Source of the DNA: Chromatiales bacterium
GTDB lineage: Bacteria; Pseudomonadota; Gammaproteobacteria; JACCYU01
Direction: 5' to 3'
NCBI GenBank assembly: GCA_031177845.1
Contig: JAPSGG010000137.1
Location: forward strand, 1 to 5,518
Length of the DNA: 5,518 bases
This document shows positions 1 through 5,034 of the stretch, piece after piece. Below the pieces are notes generated by a model. It was not told the DNA's origin. It did not search any database and saw nothing but the letters and a program-made list of their open reading frames with translations. Each line of letters begins with the position of its first letter. The first letter of the stretch is position 1. A program made the position numbers and the translations under genes.

Positions 1-507
1 GATTACCGGCGCCAAGTCCTCCGGCCGCAGGCGGCCGAGCGTCTTGAATCGCCGCCAGCCACCAGTCGCCCGCCAGCCCGCTAACCATTCAACCAGTGCC
101 TCGCTCCATAGCAGCGGCGCTCGGCTCATGACTTCCACGCCGCCGGCCAGGGCCAGGTCCGCACGGCCGCTCAAAATATCGCGATACGCCGAGTCGATCG
201 CCTGCAGACCGGAGCCGCAGTTACGCTGTACCGTCCAGGCGGGCACTCGGTCGCCGCATCCCAAACGCAGTGCGACTACACGGCCAATGTTGGTCTCATC
301 CGGTGCCGGCGCAACGCAACCGAGGATCACCTCGTCAAAAGCCTCGGGTTCGAACGGCTGGCGCAGAAGAAGTGGGCGGGCCGCTTGCACGGCCAGTTCC
401 GCGGCCTTGCATGGTCCCGGTTGATGACGGGCCCTCAGAAAGGGCGAGCGGCTGCCGTCGACGATAAAGACCGGGCCCTGAATTCTCGATTGCGAACTGG
501 CTGGCAA
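1..507 (-). CDS. Thiolase (acetyl-CoA acyl/acetyltransferase), N-terminal part, cut by the left window edge
   Basis: The minus strand is open from about 549 down to base 1. Read from a TTG at 507-505 it gives 169 codons. Thiolases carry out thiolytic cleavage of 3-ketoacyl-CoA or the reverse condensation, in the cytoplasm. Visible family signatures are FIVDGSRSPF near the N-terminus (residues 14-23), the block DETNIGRVVALRLG (70-83), the nucleophile motif TVQRNCGSGLQAI with the likely catalytic Cys97, and AGGVEVMSRAP (121-131). The segment after this (WRRFKTLGRLRPEDLAPVI) resembles the insert of FadI-type thiolases of the fatty-acid oxidation trifunctional complex; that subtype is inferred. 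The downstream His and second Cys of the active site lie outside the window. The start is uncertain: no in-frame ATG or GTG exists, TTG507 has no clear ribosome binding site, and homology begins only around residue 11, next to an ATT codon at 483-481. It follows the C92 hydrolase gene on the same strand after 91 bp. Confidence 0.9.
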   Translation of the reverse strand, partial: MPASSQSRIQGPVFIVDGSRSPFLRARHQPGPCKAAELAVQAARPLLLRQPFEPEAFDEVILGCVAPAPDETNIGRVVALRLGCGDRVPAWTVQRNCGSGLQAIDSAYRDILSGRADLALAGGVEVMSRAPLLWSEALVEWLAGWRATGGWRRFKTLGRLRPEDLAPVI

Positions 508-529
508 GACGGAACTACATAATCTGCAA

Positions 530-569
530 GGGCCGCTCAGCTTACCAATCTATCCCTCACTAGCGGCCC
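530..569. repeat. Perfect 8-bp inverted repeat between the C92 gene and the thiolase gene
   Basis: GGGCCGCT at 530-537 and AGCGGCCC at 562-569 are exact reverse complements around a 24-nt loop. It sits in the 91-bp gap between the end of the C92 gene (599) and the thiolase start. On the minus strand it could form an RNA hairpin, acting as a weak terminator for the upstream gene or a leader structure for the thiolase, but no T-tract follows. It could equally be a DNA operator with widely spaced arms. Only the repeat itself is seen. Confidence 0.55.
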
Positions 570-598
570 AAGCGTGCGGCGGCCAATGAATCGGCTGG

Positions 599-1507
599 TT
601 AGACCCATGTATCGGTCGATGCTTTGGCATCGGCCGCCCGATCGGCAGCTTCAGTGCCCGGCGTGCCGGCATGATGAGCTACCTTTCCGGGCGAATCGGC
701 AATCACATCGTCCGCGCTCCACGGTAACTGTCGATAAACCGCCAATTCATCAAAGTCGAACATCGGATACTTGATGATCTCGAAGTACGGAGAGTAATCG
801 AAATCGCGGGGGGTGAATAGCCTACGATTGCGCTCTTGCAAGCTCGCCGGCGCACTCGCATTCATGTCGTCCACCAAGAGCGGCAGAATTGGAAATTTCA
901 CGCTGTGAAAGGCTTCGGCGATCATTGTCGAGCACACTGTGCGGGTGGGAACCCCGGAGTTGTGTTCGAACAGGCTGGAGCGCCAGCGCCGCGGGAGCAG
1001 TCCATAGGGGAAGAGGAAGCGGGCCAGATCCAGCAAATGGCGCAGATCGTAGTCGAGTCCTAAGCAGCCGATGCAGTGCCGAATGACCCGATCTGCGTCG
1101 GTACGGGATAGACCCTTGGGTCGGCAAATTCGCAGGTGAAAGTTCCTATATCTGCTGAGGGGCGTGACCACCGTGCCTTCGCCTAGCAGCGCCTCGATGA
1201 TCAGCGGCTCTGCCGGTTCGCCGGCAAAATGGTATTGAACATAATCGCGCAGATCGAGGTCTTCGATGTCGTGCAGCCGACCGATGTAGAGCGCCGCGTG
1301 TGTCCAGGAACTGAGGGTAATATTCTTGATGATATTGCTAACTCTCCCACGGCCTTCCACCAGCACCACATCGGCCGGCCGGATTTCCAGGCGGAGGCGG
1401 TCGTAATTCGACAGATACGAACTAGTTGTTCCGGATTCCGAGTTAAGCCAATCCGTGACGGCATCCCAGAGCTTTTTGTGCAGTCGCTCGAACATCAGCT
1501 TCTCCAT
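599..1507 (-). CDS. YiiX/YebB-like permuted NlpC/P60 (papain-like) cysteine hydrolase, Peptidase_C92 type
   Basis: The protein has 302 residues from ATG 1507. It shows the circularly permuted papain-like order: the His motif comes first (SSWTHAALYIG, His70), then an acidic residue in LIIEALLGEGTVVTPL (Glu105), and the Cys comes late in TVCSTMIAEAF (Cys192). This matches the YiiX/Peptidase_C92 group of the NlpC/P60 superfamily. Such folds cleave amide or ester bonds in peptidoglycan peptides, lipids or modified proteins; the substrate here is unknown. A conserved-looking block follows (FTPRDFDYSPYFEIIKYP, about 231-248), then a polar Ala/Asp-rich tail (about 262-302) that looks disordered. No signal peptide or membrane segment is seen, so a cytoplasmic location is likely. 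A second start at ATG 1495-1493 (Met5) is preceded by GGAG at 1505-1502, and a possible promoter lies too close to ATG 1507, so Met5 may be the true start. The neighbouring genes on the same strand do not reveal its role. Confidence 0.85.
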   Translation of the reverse strand: MEKLMFERLHKKLWDAVTDWLNSESGTTSSYLSNYDRLRLEIRPADVVLVEGRGRVSNIIKNITLSSWTHAALYIGRLHDIEDLDLRDYVQYHFAGEPAEPLIIEALLGEGTVVTPLSRYRNFHLRICRPKGLSRTDADRVIRHCIGCLGLDYDLRHLLDLARFLFPYGLLPRRWRSSLFEHNSGVPTRTVCSTMIAEAFHSVKFPILPLLVDDMNASAPASLQERNRRLFTPRDFDYSPYFEIIKYPMFDFDELAVYRQLPWSADDVIADSPGKVAHHAGTPGTEAADRAADAKASTDTWV

Positions 1508-1520
1508 TTACCCCGCCAGC

Positions 1521-1529
1521 ATGATACCA
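1521..1529 (-). promoter_or_regulatory. Possible extended -10 promoter element for the C92 hydrolase gene
   Basis: On the minus strand the sequence TGGTATCAT (1529-1521) fits an extended -10 element (TGn followed by TATAAT with one mismatch). No good -35 box is seen 16-18 bp upstream, as expected for extended -10 promoters. A transcript would begin near 1514, leaving too little leader for ATG 1507 but enough for ATG 1495. Pattern match only. Confidence 0.25.
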
Positions 1530-1623
1530 ATGCGTGCCGTCGAGCTTCTTTGACTTTAGGTCACATCTCGAATGGAAAATTCCCGGCGGCAGCACGAGAC
1601 TTCCGGCGCGGTGCATTGCAACA

Positions 1624-2748
1624 TCAACTTGGAGTTCGTGCGAGCACCCGGAGTGCGCGGTCAAGGCCCTCCCAGGGCGTGTAGAAGTGCGGCGAAAAGC
1701 GGATGCCACTGCCGCGTTGCGCGCACAGCACACCGGCAGTTTGTAGGGACTTGTAGAGCTCGCGGCTGTCCCGATGTGGATGGCGGAAGGTCACGATACC
1801 GGCGCGCCGACCCGAAGCTCGGGGCGTAACGGCTGCAAGTCCAAGTGCCGCAACGCAATCTTGGACGTAGGCGACCCTATTCGAAACCTCAGTATAGATG
1901 ACGTCGATGCCGGTTTCGCGGATTAGATCCAGACTGGCGCTCAACGCATGGATGCCCATGTTGTTTTGGCTCCCGCACTCGAAACGTCGCGCGCTATCTG
2001 CCGGGGCCCAGTCCATGCGATCGTAATTATTGTGGTGCTGCACCATGTGCCAGCCGAACTGACTAAGGCGCAATCCGTCACGCCGCCCTGCCTTGCAGTA
2101 GAACAGGGCTACTCCCTCTGGCCCGAGCATCCATTTGTGCCCATCGGCTACCACGAAATCCGCGCCGCAGGCCTGAACGTCGAACGGTACCGCGCCCAGG
2201 CTCTGGATAGCGTCCACGCAGAAAAGTGCGTCGCATGCACGGCAGGCCTCCCCGATCCTGAATAAGTCCATGCGCACCCCGCTGGCATACTGTACGGAGC
2301 TGATCGATAACAGACGCGTGTGCTCGTCCATACAGGCCAGGAGAGAATCCTCAGGTGTGTCGCCTGCGGACAGATCGGCTAGCCGGACTTCGATCCCGAA
2401 CCGGTCGCGCAAGGACTCCCATACGATGCGGTTGGACGGAAACTCCTGCCGGGCGGTCACGACGTTGTCTCCTTGCCGCCAGTCGATGCCGTAGGCCACC
2501 ATCGAGAGTCCCTCGGAGGTGTTCTTGAGCAAGGCGATGTCTTCGGCAGAGGGCGCATTGATCAGCCAGCGCAACTGCTCGCGCAAGTGTGCCTCGGTCT
2601 CCAGCCAGCGTGCGTAGTAGCGCGTGCCATAGCGCATGTTTTCCTGTGCAAACCGGGTAATGGTTTCGATGGTGCGGCGGGGCCACGGCGCCACGCCGGC
2701 ATGATTTAGATGAACAATATCATCCGCCAGTGGAAATTCGGGGTGCAT
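1624..2748 (-). CDS. PLP-dependent aminotransferase class V-fold protein
   Basis: A 374-residue protein, close to the usual length for this fold. It has the class V landmarks in order: an N-terminal HLNHAGVAPWP (13-23), a phosphate-binding KNTSEGLSM (75-83), the pyridine-ring aspartate in FCVDAIQSLG (Asp179, with Gln182 next to the ring), and the Schiff-base lysine in VVADGHKWMLGPEGVALF (Lys205). A C-terminal arginine segment, GIRFSPHFYTPWEGLDRAL, has Arg350 as the probable carboxylate clamp. This group includes cysteine desulfurases (SufS/CsdA), kynureninases and isopenicillin N epimerase-like proteins. The SufS active-site cysteine loop (RxGxHCA type) is missing: the segment before Arg350 reads GVLCAQRGSGIRF, so a desulfurase role is doubtful. 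The substrate cannot be told from sequence. ATG 2748 gives an N-terminus that fits the family; its ribosome binding site (AGG at 2758-2756) is weak. It is transcribed away from bioA and is the first of three leftward genes. Confidence 0.9.
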   Translation of the reverse strand: MHPEFPLADDIVHLNHAGVAPWPRRTIETITRFAQENMRYGTRYYARWLETEAHLREQLRWLINAPSAEDIALLKNTSEGLSMVAYGIDWRQGDNVVTARQEFPSNRIVWESLRDRFGIEVRLADLSAGDTPEDSLLACMDEHTRLLSISSVQYASGVRMDLFRIGEACRACDALFCVDAIQSLGAVPFDVQACGADFVVADGHKWMLGPEGVALFYCKAGRRDGLRLSQFGWHMVQHHNNYDRMDWAPADSARRFECGSQNNMGIHALSASLDLIRETGIDVIYTEVSNRVAYVQDCVAALGLAAVTPRASGRRAGIVTFRHPHRDSRELYKSLQTAGVLCAQRGSGIRFSPHFYTPWEGLDRALRVLARTPS

Positions 2749-3075
2749 ATCGGCGCCTGCGATTCAATGGCATCTGTGCACCGGAGATTACGTCAATGAA
2801 TCTCGAAGACAAGTGTCAGAGAATCCGAGCTGGGTTCAGGCCAATGCGCTGCGCCCCGCGCTGCGTGGAATCCGGCCATGACCCTGCTTAAAGACCTTAC
2901 TGGTTTATCGCCGTAAGTTAACGAAAATTTCAGCCACCTCTCTCGAGCTTGTCATACGCGTACGATTCCCGAGACTTTCTCTTGCCATTTCTATCGGTAA
3001 TTCAATGCCACATGATGCGCTCTCGTGGTCAGCTACATTGGCCGTTCGAGACGCAGTTCGAGCAGTGAGCAAATC

Positions 3076-3142
3076 CCGGTTACCGGTTAGGTCGTGCGCA
3101 GTTGTTTTGGATATGCTGTGAGCCCAAAGGCGAAGCCGGTTA
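3076..3142. repeat. Three CCGGTTA heptamer repeats upstream of bioA
   Basis: CCGGTTA occurs as an exact tandem pair at 3076-3082 and 3083-3089 and again at 3136-3142. The first and third copies extend to CCGGTTACC (3076-3084, 3136-3144), exactly 60 bp apart. The tandem pair also creates the odd palindrome CCGGTTACCGG (3076-3086). They lie 40-106 bp before the bioA start, where a regulator could bind. They resemble only the GGTTtAC half of the classical BirA operator and lack the opposing half-site, so BirA control is not supported. Confidence 0.5.
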
Positions 3143-3170
3143 CCTGCGGCACCTTCATGGGAGTGGTAGT

Positions 3171-3174
3171 GGAG
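3171..3174 (+). promoter_or_regulatory. Ribosome binding site of bioA
   Basis: GGAG lies seven bases before ATG 3182. It supports this start over internal alternatives and leaves the conserved WHPCTQM motif at residues 15-21, as expected for BioA. Confidence 0.75.
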
Positions 3175-3181
3175 ACTCAAT

Positions 3182-4528
3182 ATGAATAACCACGCGCTTA
3201 GTCGGCGCGATCTAGCGACGGTCTGGCACCCCTGCACGCAGATGAAGGACCACGAGCACCTGCCAATGATCCCCATTCGATGCGGAGAAGGCGTGTGGCT
3301 TGAGGACTATGATGGCAACCGCTACCTGGACGCGATCAGTTCTTGGTGGGTCAACTTGTTCGGGCATGTCAACCCACGCATCAACGCGGCGATCAAACGG
3401 CAGGCGGACAGGCTTGAGCACGTTATTCTGGCCGGATTCACGCACGAGCCAGTGATTGAATTATCCGAACGCCTGATTGCAGTTGCGCCGCCCAGGCTCA
3501 AGCACTGCTTCTATGCCGACAACGGTTCCTCGGCGGTGGAGGTTGCGCTGAAGATGAGCTTTCACTACTGGCGCAATTCCGGCCGGCCGGAGAAGACGCG
3601 CTTCATCAATCTGTCCAATAGCTACCACGGCGAAACATTGGGGGCAATGTCGGTCAGCGATCTCGCCTTATACCGAGAAACCTATCGACCACTGCTTTGG
3701 GAGACTATTACCGTGCCGAGCCCGGAGTGTTCCCAGCGCGAAGACGGGGAGGACTGGGAATCCTATACCCGGCGCATGTTTGCCCACATGGAGACGGCCT
3801 TAGAGAGACACAGCCATGAAGTGTGCGCGGTCATCATCGAGCCACTGGTGCAATGCGCCGGCGGCATGCGCATGTATGATCCGGTATACCTCGCAATGCT
3901 GCGCGAGGCATGTGATCGCCACCATGTACACCTGATCGCCGACGAAATCGCGGTGGGGTTCGGCCGCACGGGCACCTTGTTCGCGTGTGAGCAAGGTGGT
4001 ATCAGCCCTGATTTTATGTGCTTGTCCAAGGGCTTGACCGGCGGCTACCTGCCGCTATCCGTCGTATTGACCACAGAGGCAGTCTATGCAGGCTTTTACG
4101 ATGATTATTCAAACTTGCGCACATTCCTGCATTCGCACTCGTACACGGGCAATCCACTGGCCTGCGCGGCCGCGCTTGCGACCCTGCAAATCTTCGAAGA
4201 GGGCGGAATCATCGAGCGCAATCGGGCCCTCGCTAAAGTCATGGGCGATGAGAGCAGGCCCTTGGCGGACCATCCGCATGTGGGTGAGGTGCGGCAGACC
4301 GGCATGATCGTGGCCGCAGAGATGATCAGAGACAAGAAAGCCAAAGCTCCTTATCCTTGGCAGGAACGCCGCGGCCTTGCCGTGTACCAGTATGCGCTGG
4401 GCAAAGGATTTCTATTAAGGCCGCTCGGCAACGTAATCTACTTCATGCCGCCTTACGTGATAACGCCTGAACAGATCCAAGCGCTGGCGAGGGTGGCCGA
4501 GGCAGGCATCGATCGGGCGACGCGTTGA
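3182..4528 (+). CDS. bioA: Adenosylmethionine-8-amino-7-oxononanoate aminotransferase (DAPA synthase)
   Basis: BioA makes 7,8-diaminopelargonate from 8-amino-7-oxononanoate (KAPA) with S-adenosylmethionine as amino donor, the step before BioD in biotin synthesis; it is a cytoplasmic PLP homodimer. The 448-residue protein is full length (E. coli BioA is about 430). It shows WHPCTQMKDHE (15-25), SSWWVN (53-58) with the paired Trp of the substrate pocket, the cofactor-binding NGSSAVEVALK (114-124), SYHGETLGAMSV (147-158), DEIAVGFGRTG with Asp254 for the pyridine nitrogen, the Schiff-base Lys283 in LSKGLTGGYLP, and LLRPLG with Arg413, the likely carboxylate-binding arginine. The E. coli Tyr17 position is Cys18 here; from memory this is normal for the Pseudomonas/Xanthomonas-type enzymes, which also share the YPWQERRGL segment (391-399). 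No other bio gene is in the window, so bioA stands alone here. A GC-rich hairpin follows the stop codon. Confidence 0.97.
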   Translation: MNNHALSRRDLATVWHPCTQMKDHEHLPMIPIRCGEGVWLEDYDGNRYLDAISSWWVNLFGHVNPRINAAIKRQADRLEHVILAGFTHEPVIELSERLIAVAPPRLKHCFYADNGSSAVEVALKMSFHYWRNSGRPEKTRFINLSNSYHGETLGAMSVSDLALYRETYRPLLWETITVPSPECSQREDGEDWESYTRRMFAHMETALERHSHEVCAVIIEPLVQCAGGMRMYDPVYLAMLREACDRHHVHLIADEIAVGFGRTGTLFACEQGGISPDFMCLSKGLTGGYLPLSVVLTTEAVYAGFYDDYSNLRTFLHSHSYTGNPLACAAALATLQIFEEGGIIERNRALAKVMGDESRPLADHPHVGEVRQTGMIVAAEMIRDKKAKAPYPWQERRGLAVYQYALGKGFLLRPLGNVIYFMPPYVITPEQIQALARVAEAGIDRATR

Positions 4529-4529
4529 A

Positions 4530-4555
4530 CTGGCGGACCCCTGAGCGGGCGCCAG
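4530..4555 (+). terminator. GC-rich hairpin just after the bioA stop, possible terminator without T-tract
   Basis: CTGGCG (4530-4535) pairs exactly with CGCCAG (4550-4555), and inside it CCC (4538-4540) can pair with GGG (4547-4549) around a CTGAGC loop, with a GA bulge on the left arm. The stem begins two bases after the bioA stop codon. The bases that follow (GCAAAGGAG) contain no T-run, so it is not a standard intrinsic terminator. It may protect the 3' end of the mRNA or slow polymerase. Confidence 0.35.
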
Positions 4556-4574
4556 GCAAAGGAGTGGTCAAGCG

Positions 4575-4658
4575 CCTGTCATGGACACGCACGCATTGTG
4601 CTCCAGGATCTCGATTAATCTGCAGGCACCTTCCGAAGGCCTGTCACATGGCGACACG
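4575..4658. repeat. Imperfect direct repeat and small hairpin in the bioA-hemP gap
   Basis: CCTGTCATGGACACG (4575-4589) recurs as CCTGTCACATGGCGACACG (4640-4658) with two small insertions. Next to the second copy, CAGG-CA-CCTT (4623-4632) and AAGG-CCTG (4636-4643) can fold on a CCG loop. Neither has a T-tract or a known meaning. No gene was recognised in 4529-4732. Confidence 0.3.
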
Positions 4659-4676
4659 GAAAATTCTCCAGGCGGC

Positions 4677-4704
4677 TTGCAAAATAAATACGAACTATTA
4701 TCAT
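4677..4704 (+). promoter_or_regulatory. Probable sigma-70-type promoter of hemP
   Basis: TTGCAA (4677-4682, four of six matches to TTGACA) and TATCAT (4699-4704, five of six to TATAAT) are 16 bp apart. Transcription would begin near 4711, giving a leader of about 22 bases that contains the hemP ribosome binding site. The area is strikingly AT-rich compared with its surroundings, as expected for a promoter. Confidence 0.45.
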
Positions 4705-4714
4705 TACTATTAAC
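4697..4714. promoter_or_regulatory. Probable Fur box upstream of hemP
   Basis: Three adjacent hexamers, ATTATC, ATTACT and ATTAAC, fill 4697-4714. Read on the other strand they are GATAAT-like units, the hexamer that in repeated form defines Fur-binding sites; the first is an exact match, the others have one or two differences. The array overlaps the likely -10 element and the transcription start, where bound Fe-Fur would block RNA polymerase. Iron/heme genes downstream support the call. It is not a perfect 19-bp consensus site. Confidence 0.55.
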
Positions 4715-4720
4715 AAATGT

Positions 4721-4725
4721 GGAGG
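4721..4725 (+). promoter_or_regulatory. Ribosome binding site of hemP
   Basis: GGAGG lies seven bases before ATG 4733. It is the strongest Shine-Dalgarno match in the window and fixes the start of this short gene. Confidence 0.85.
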
Positions 4726-4732
4726 ATACCTT

Positions 4733-4921
4733 ATGCAAGACTCTCGCACATCTGCGACGAGGCCGAAGGGGCAAACGCAGTCGGACCATATCGCTGCCCC
4801 GCGCGGTCGCGTCGATGTCCGCCAGCTCGTCGGGCAACACCGCAAGGTAACGATAAGCCATGGAGGGGAGGACTACATTCTGCGGATCACACGTAACGGA
4901 AAGCTGATTTTGACAAAGTAG
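4733..4921 (+). CDS. hemP: Hemin uptake protein HemP
   Basis: A 62-residue protein whose C-terminal half is a clear HemP-family domain: RVDVRQLVG (26-34), then TISHGGEDYILRITRNGKLILTK (40-62), ending in the family hallmark LRxTRxGKLILTK at the very C-terminus. The first 25 residues are polar and variable, also usual for HemP. HemP proteins are small, lack signal peptides, and are encoded at the head of Fur-controlled heme-uptake operons; their biochemical role is poorly defined, with reports of a regulatory or accessory role in heme acquisition. The strong GGAGG site, the AT-rich promoter and Fur-like hexamers just upstream, and the hemS-type gene 113 bp downstream all support the assignment. 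A two-codon extension is impossible to miss: the stop TAG at 4919 is followed by TAA two bases later in another frame, giving tight termination. Confidence 0.93.
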   Translation: MQDSRTSATRPKGQTQSDHIAAPRGRVDVRQLVGQHRKVTISHGGEDYILRITRNGKLILTK

Positions 4922-4990
4922 TAACGCGCAACTCCTCCTTGCTCCCCAGCCAGCAGTGCCGGTGAGACCTCCTGTCCCGGTAAGCCAGCC

Positions 4991-5021
4991 AGGTTGCTCT
5001 TTTTCACTTCAGACGCAACCT
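4991..5021 (+). promoter_or_regulatory. Stem-loop in the hemP-hemS leader, next to the hemS ribosome binding site
   Basis: AGGTTGC (4991-4997) is the exact reverse complement of GCAACCT (5015-5021), with a 17-nt T-rich loop. The right arm ends three bases before the GGGAG ribosome binding site of hemS (5024-5028), and CC at 4989-4990 could extend pairing to GG of that site across a TT bulge. It could modulate hemS translation or mRNA processing. It is not a terminator, since the T-run is in the loop. Function is inferred only. Confidence 0.4.
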
Positions 5022-5023
5022 TT

Positions 5024-5028
5024 GGGAG
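5024..5028 (+). promoter_or_regulatory. Ribosome binding site of the hemS-type gene
   Basis: GGGAG lies six bases before ATG 5035 and supports that start. Confidence 0.75.
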
Positions 5029-5034
5029 TACAGC

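Larger units (their letters stand above)
2749..3181. other. Intergenic region between divergent class V PLP gene and bioA
   Basis: This 433-bp stretch should carry the start signals for both divergent genes. On the minus strand a good -35-like TTGACG lies at 2796-2791, but no matching -10 was found at normal spacing. On the plus strand TTGTCA (2949-2954) and TTGCCA (2982-2987) resemble -35 boxes, also without convincing -10 partners. A 31-codon reading frame (2796-2891, plus) has GGAG nine bases before its ATG but resembles nothing known. A 123-codon minus-strand frame (3276-2905) overlaps the start of bioA and looks spurious. The only clear structure is the set of CCGGTTA repeats listed separately. 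Confidence 0.6.

Noticed and set aside
44..424. 126-codon plus-strand frame
   Set aside because: It lies antisense to the thiolase, whose catalytic and family motifs are clear. The protein is low-complexity and rich in Arg, Ser and Ala.
1229..1684. 151-codon plus-strand frame across the C92 start and the end of the class V gene
   Set aside because: It is antisense to two well-supported genes and shows no domain of its own.
2796..2891. 31-codon frame in the class V/bioA intergenic region with GGAG before its ATG
   Set aside because: The ribosome binding site is nine bases away, the peptide (rich in Arg and Cys) resembles no family, and nothing else supports expression. It could be a leader peptide, but that is a guess.
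3076..3110. BirA operator before bioA
   Set aside because: Only GGTTA-type half-sites are present; the opposing TTGTAAACC-type half at the correct spacing is absent.
2905..3276. 123-codon minus-strand frame
   Set aside because: It overlaps the start and ribosome binding site of bioA, has no recognisable domain and no ribosome binding site of note.
4525..4713. TTG-started frame overlapping the bioA stop and running to the hemP promoter
   Set aside because: It reads through the hairpins and the AT-rich promoter (ending NTNYYHYY from the Fur-like repeats), has no ribosome binding site and no recognisable domain.
4568..4861. 97-codon minus-strand frame opposite hemP
   Set aside because: It is the complement of hemP and its promoter; the HemP signature on the plus strand explains the region.
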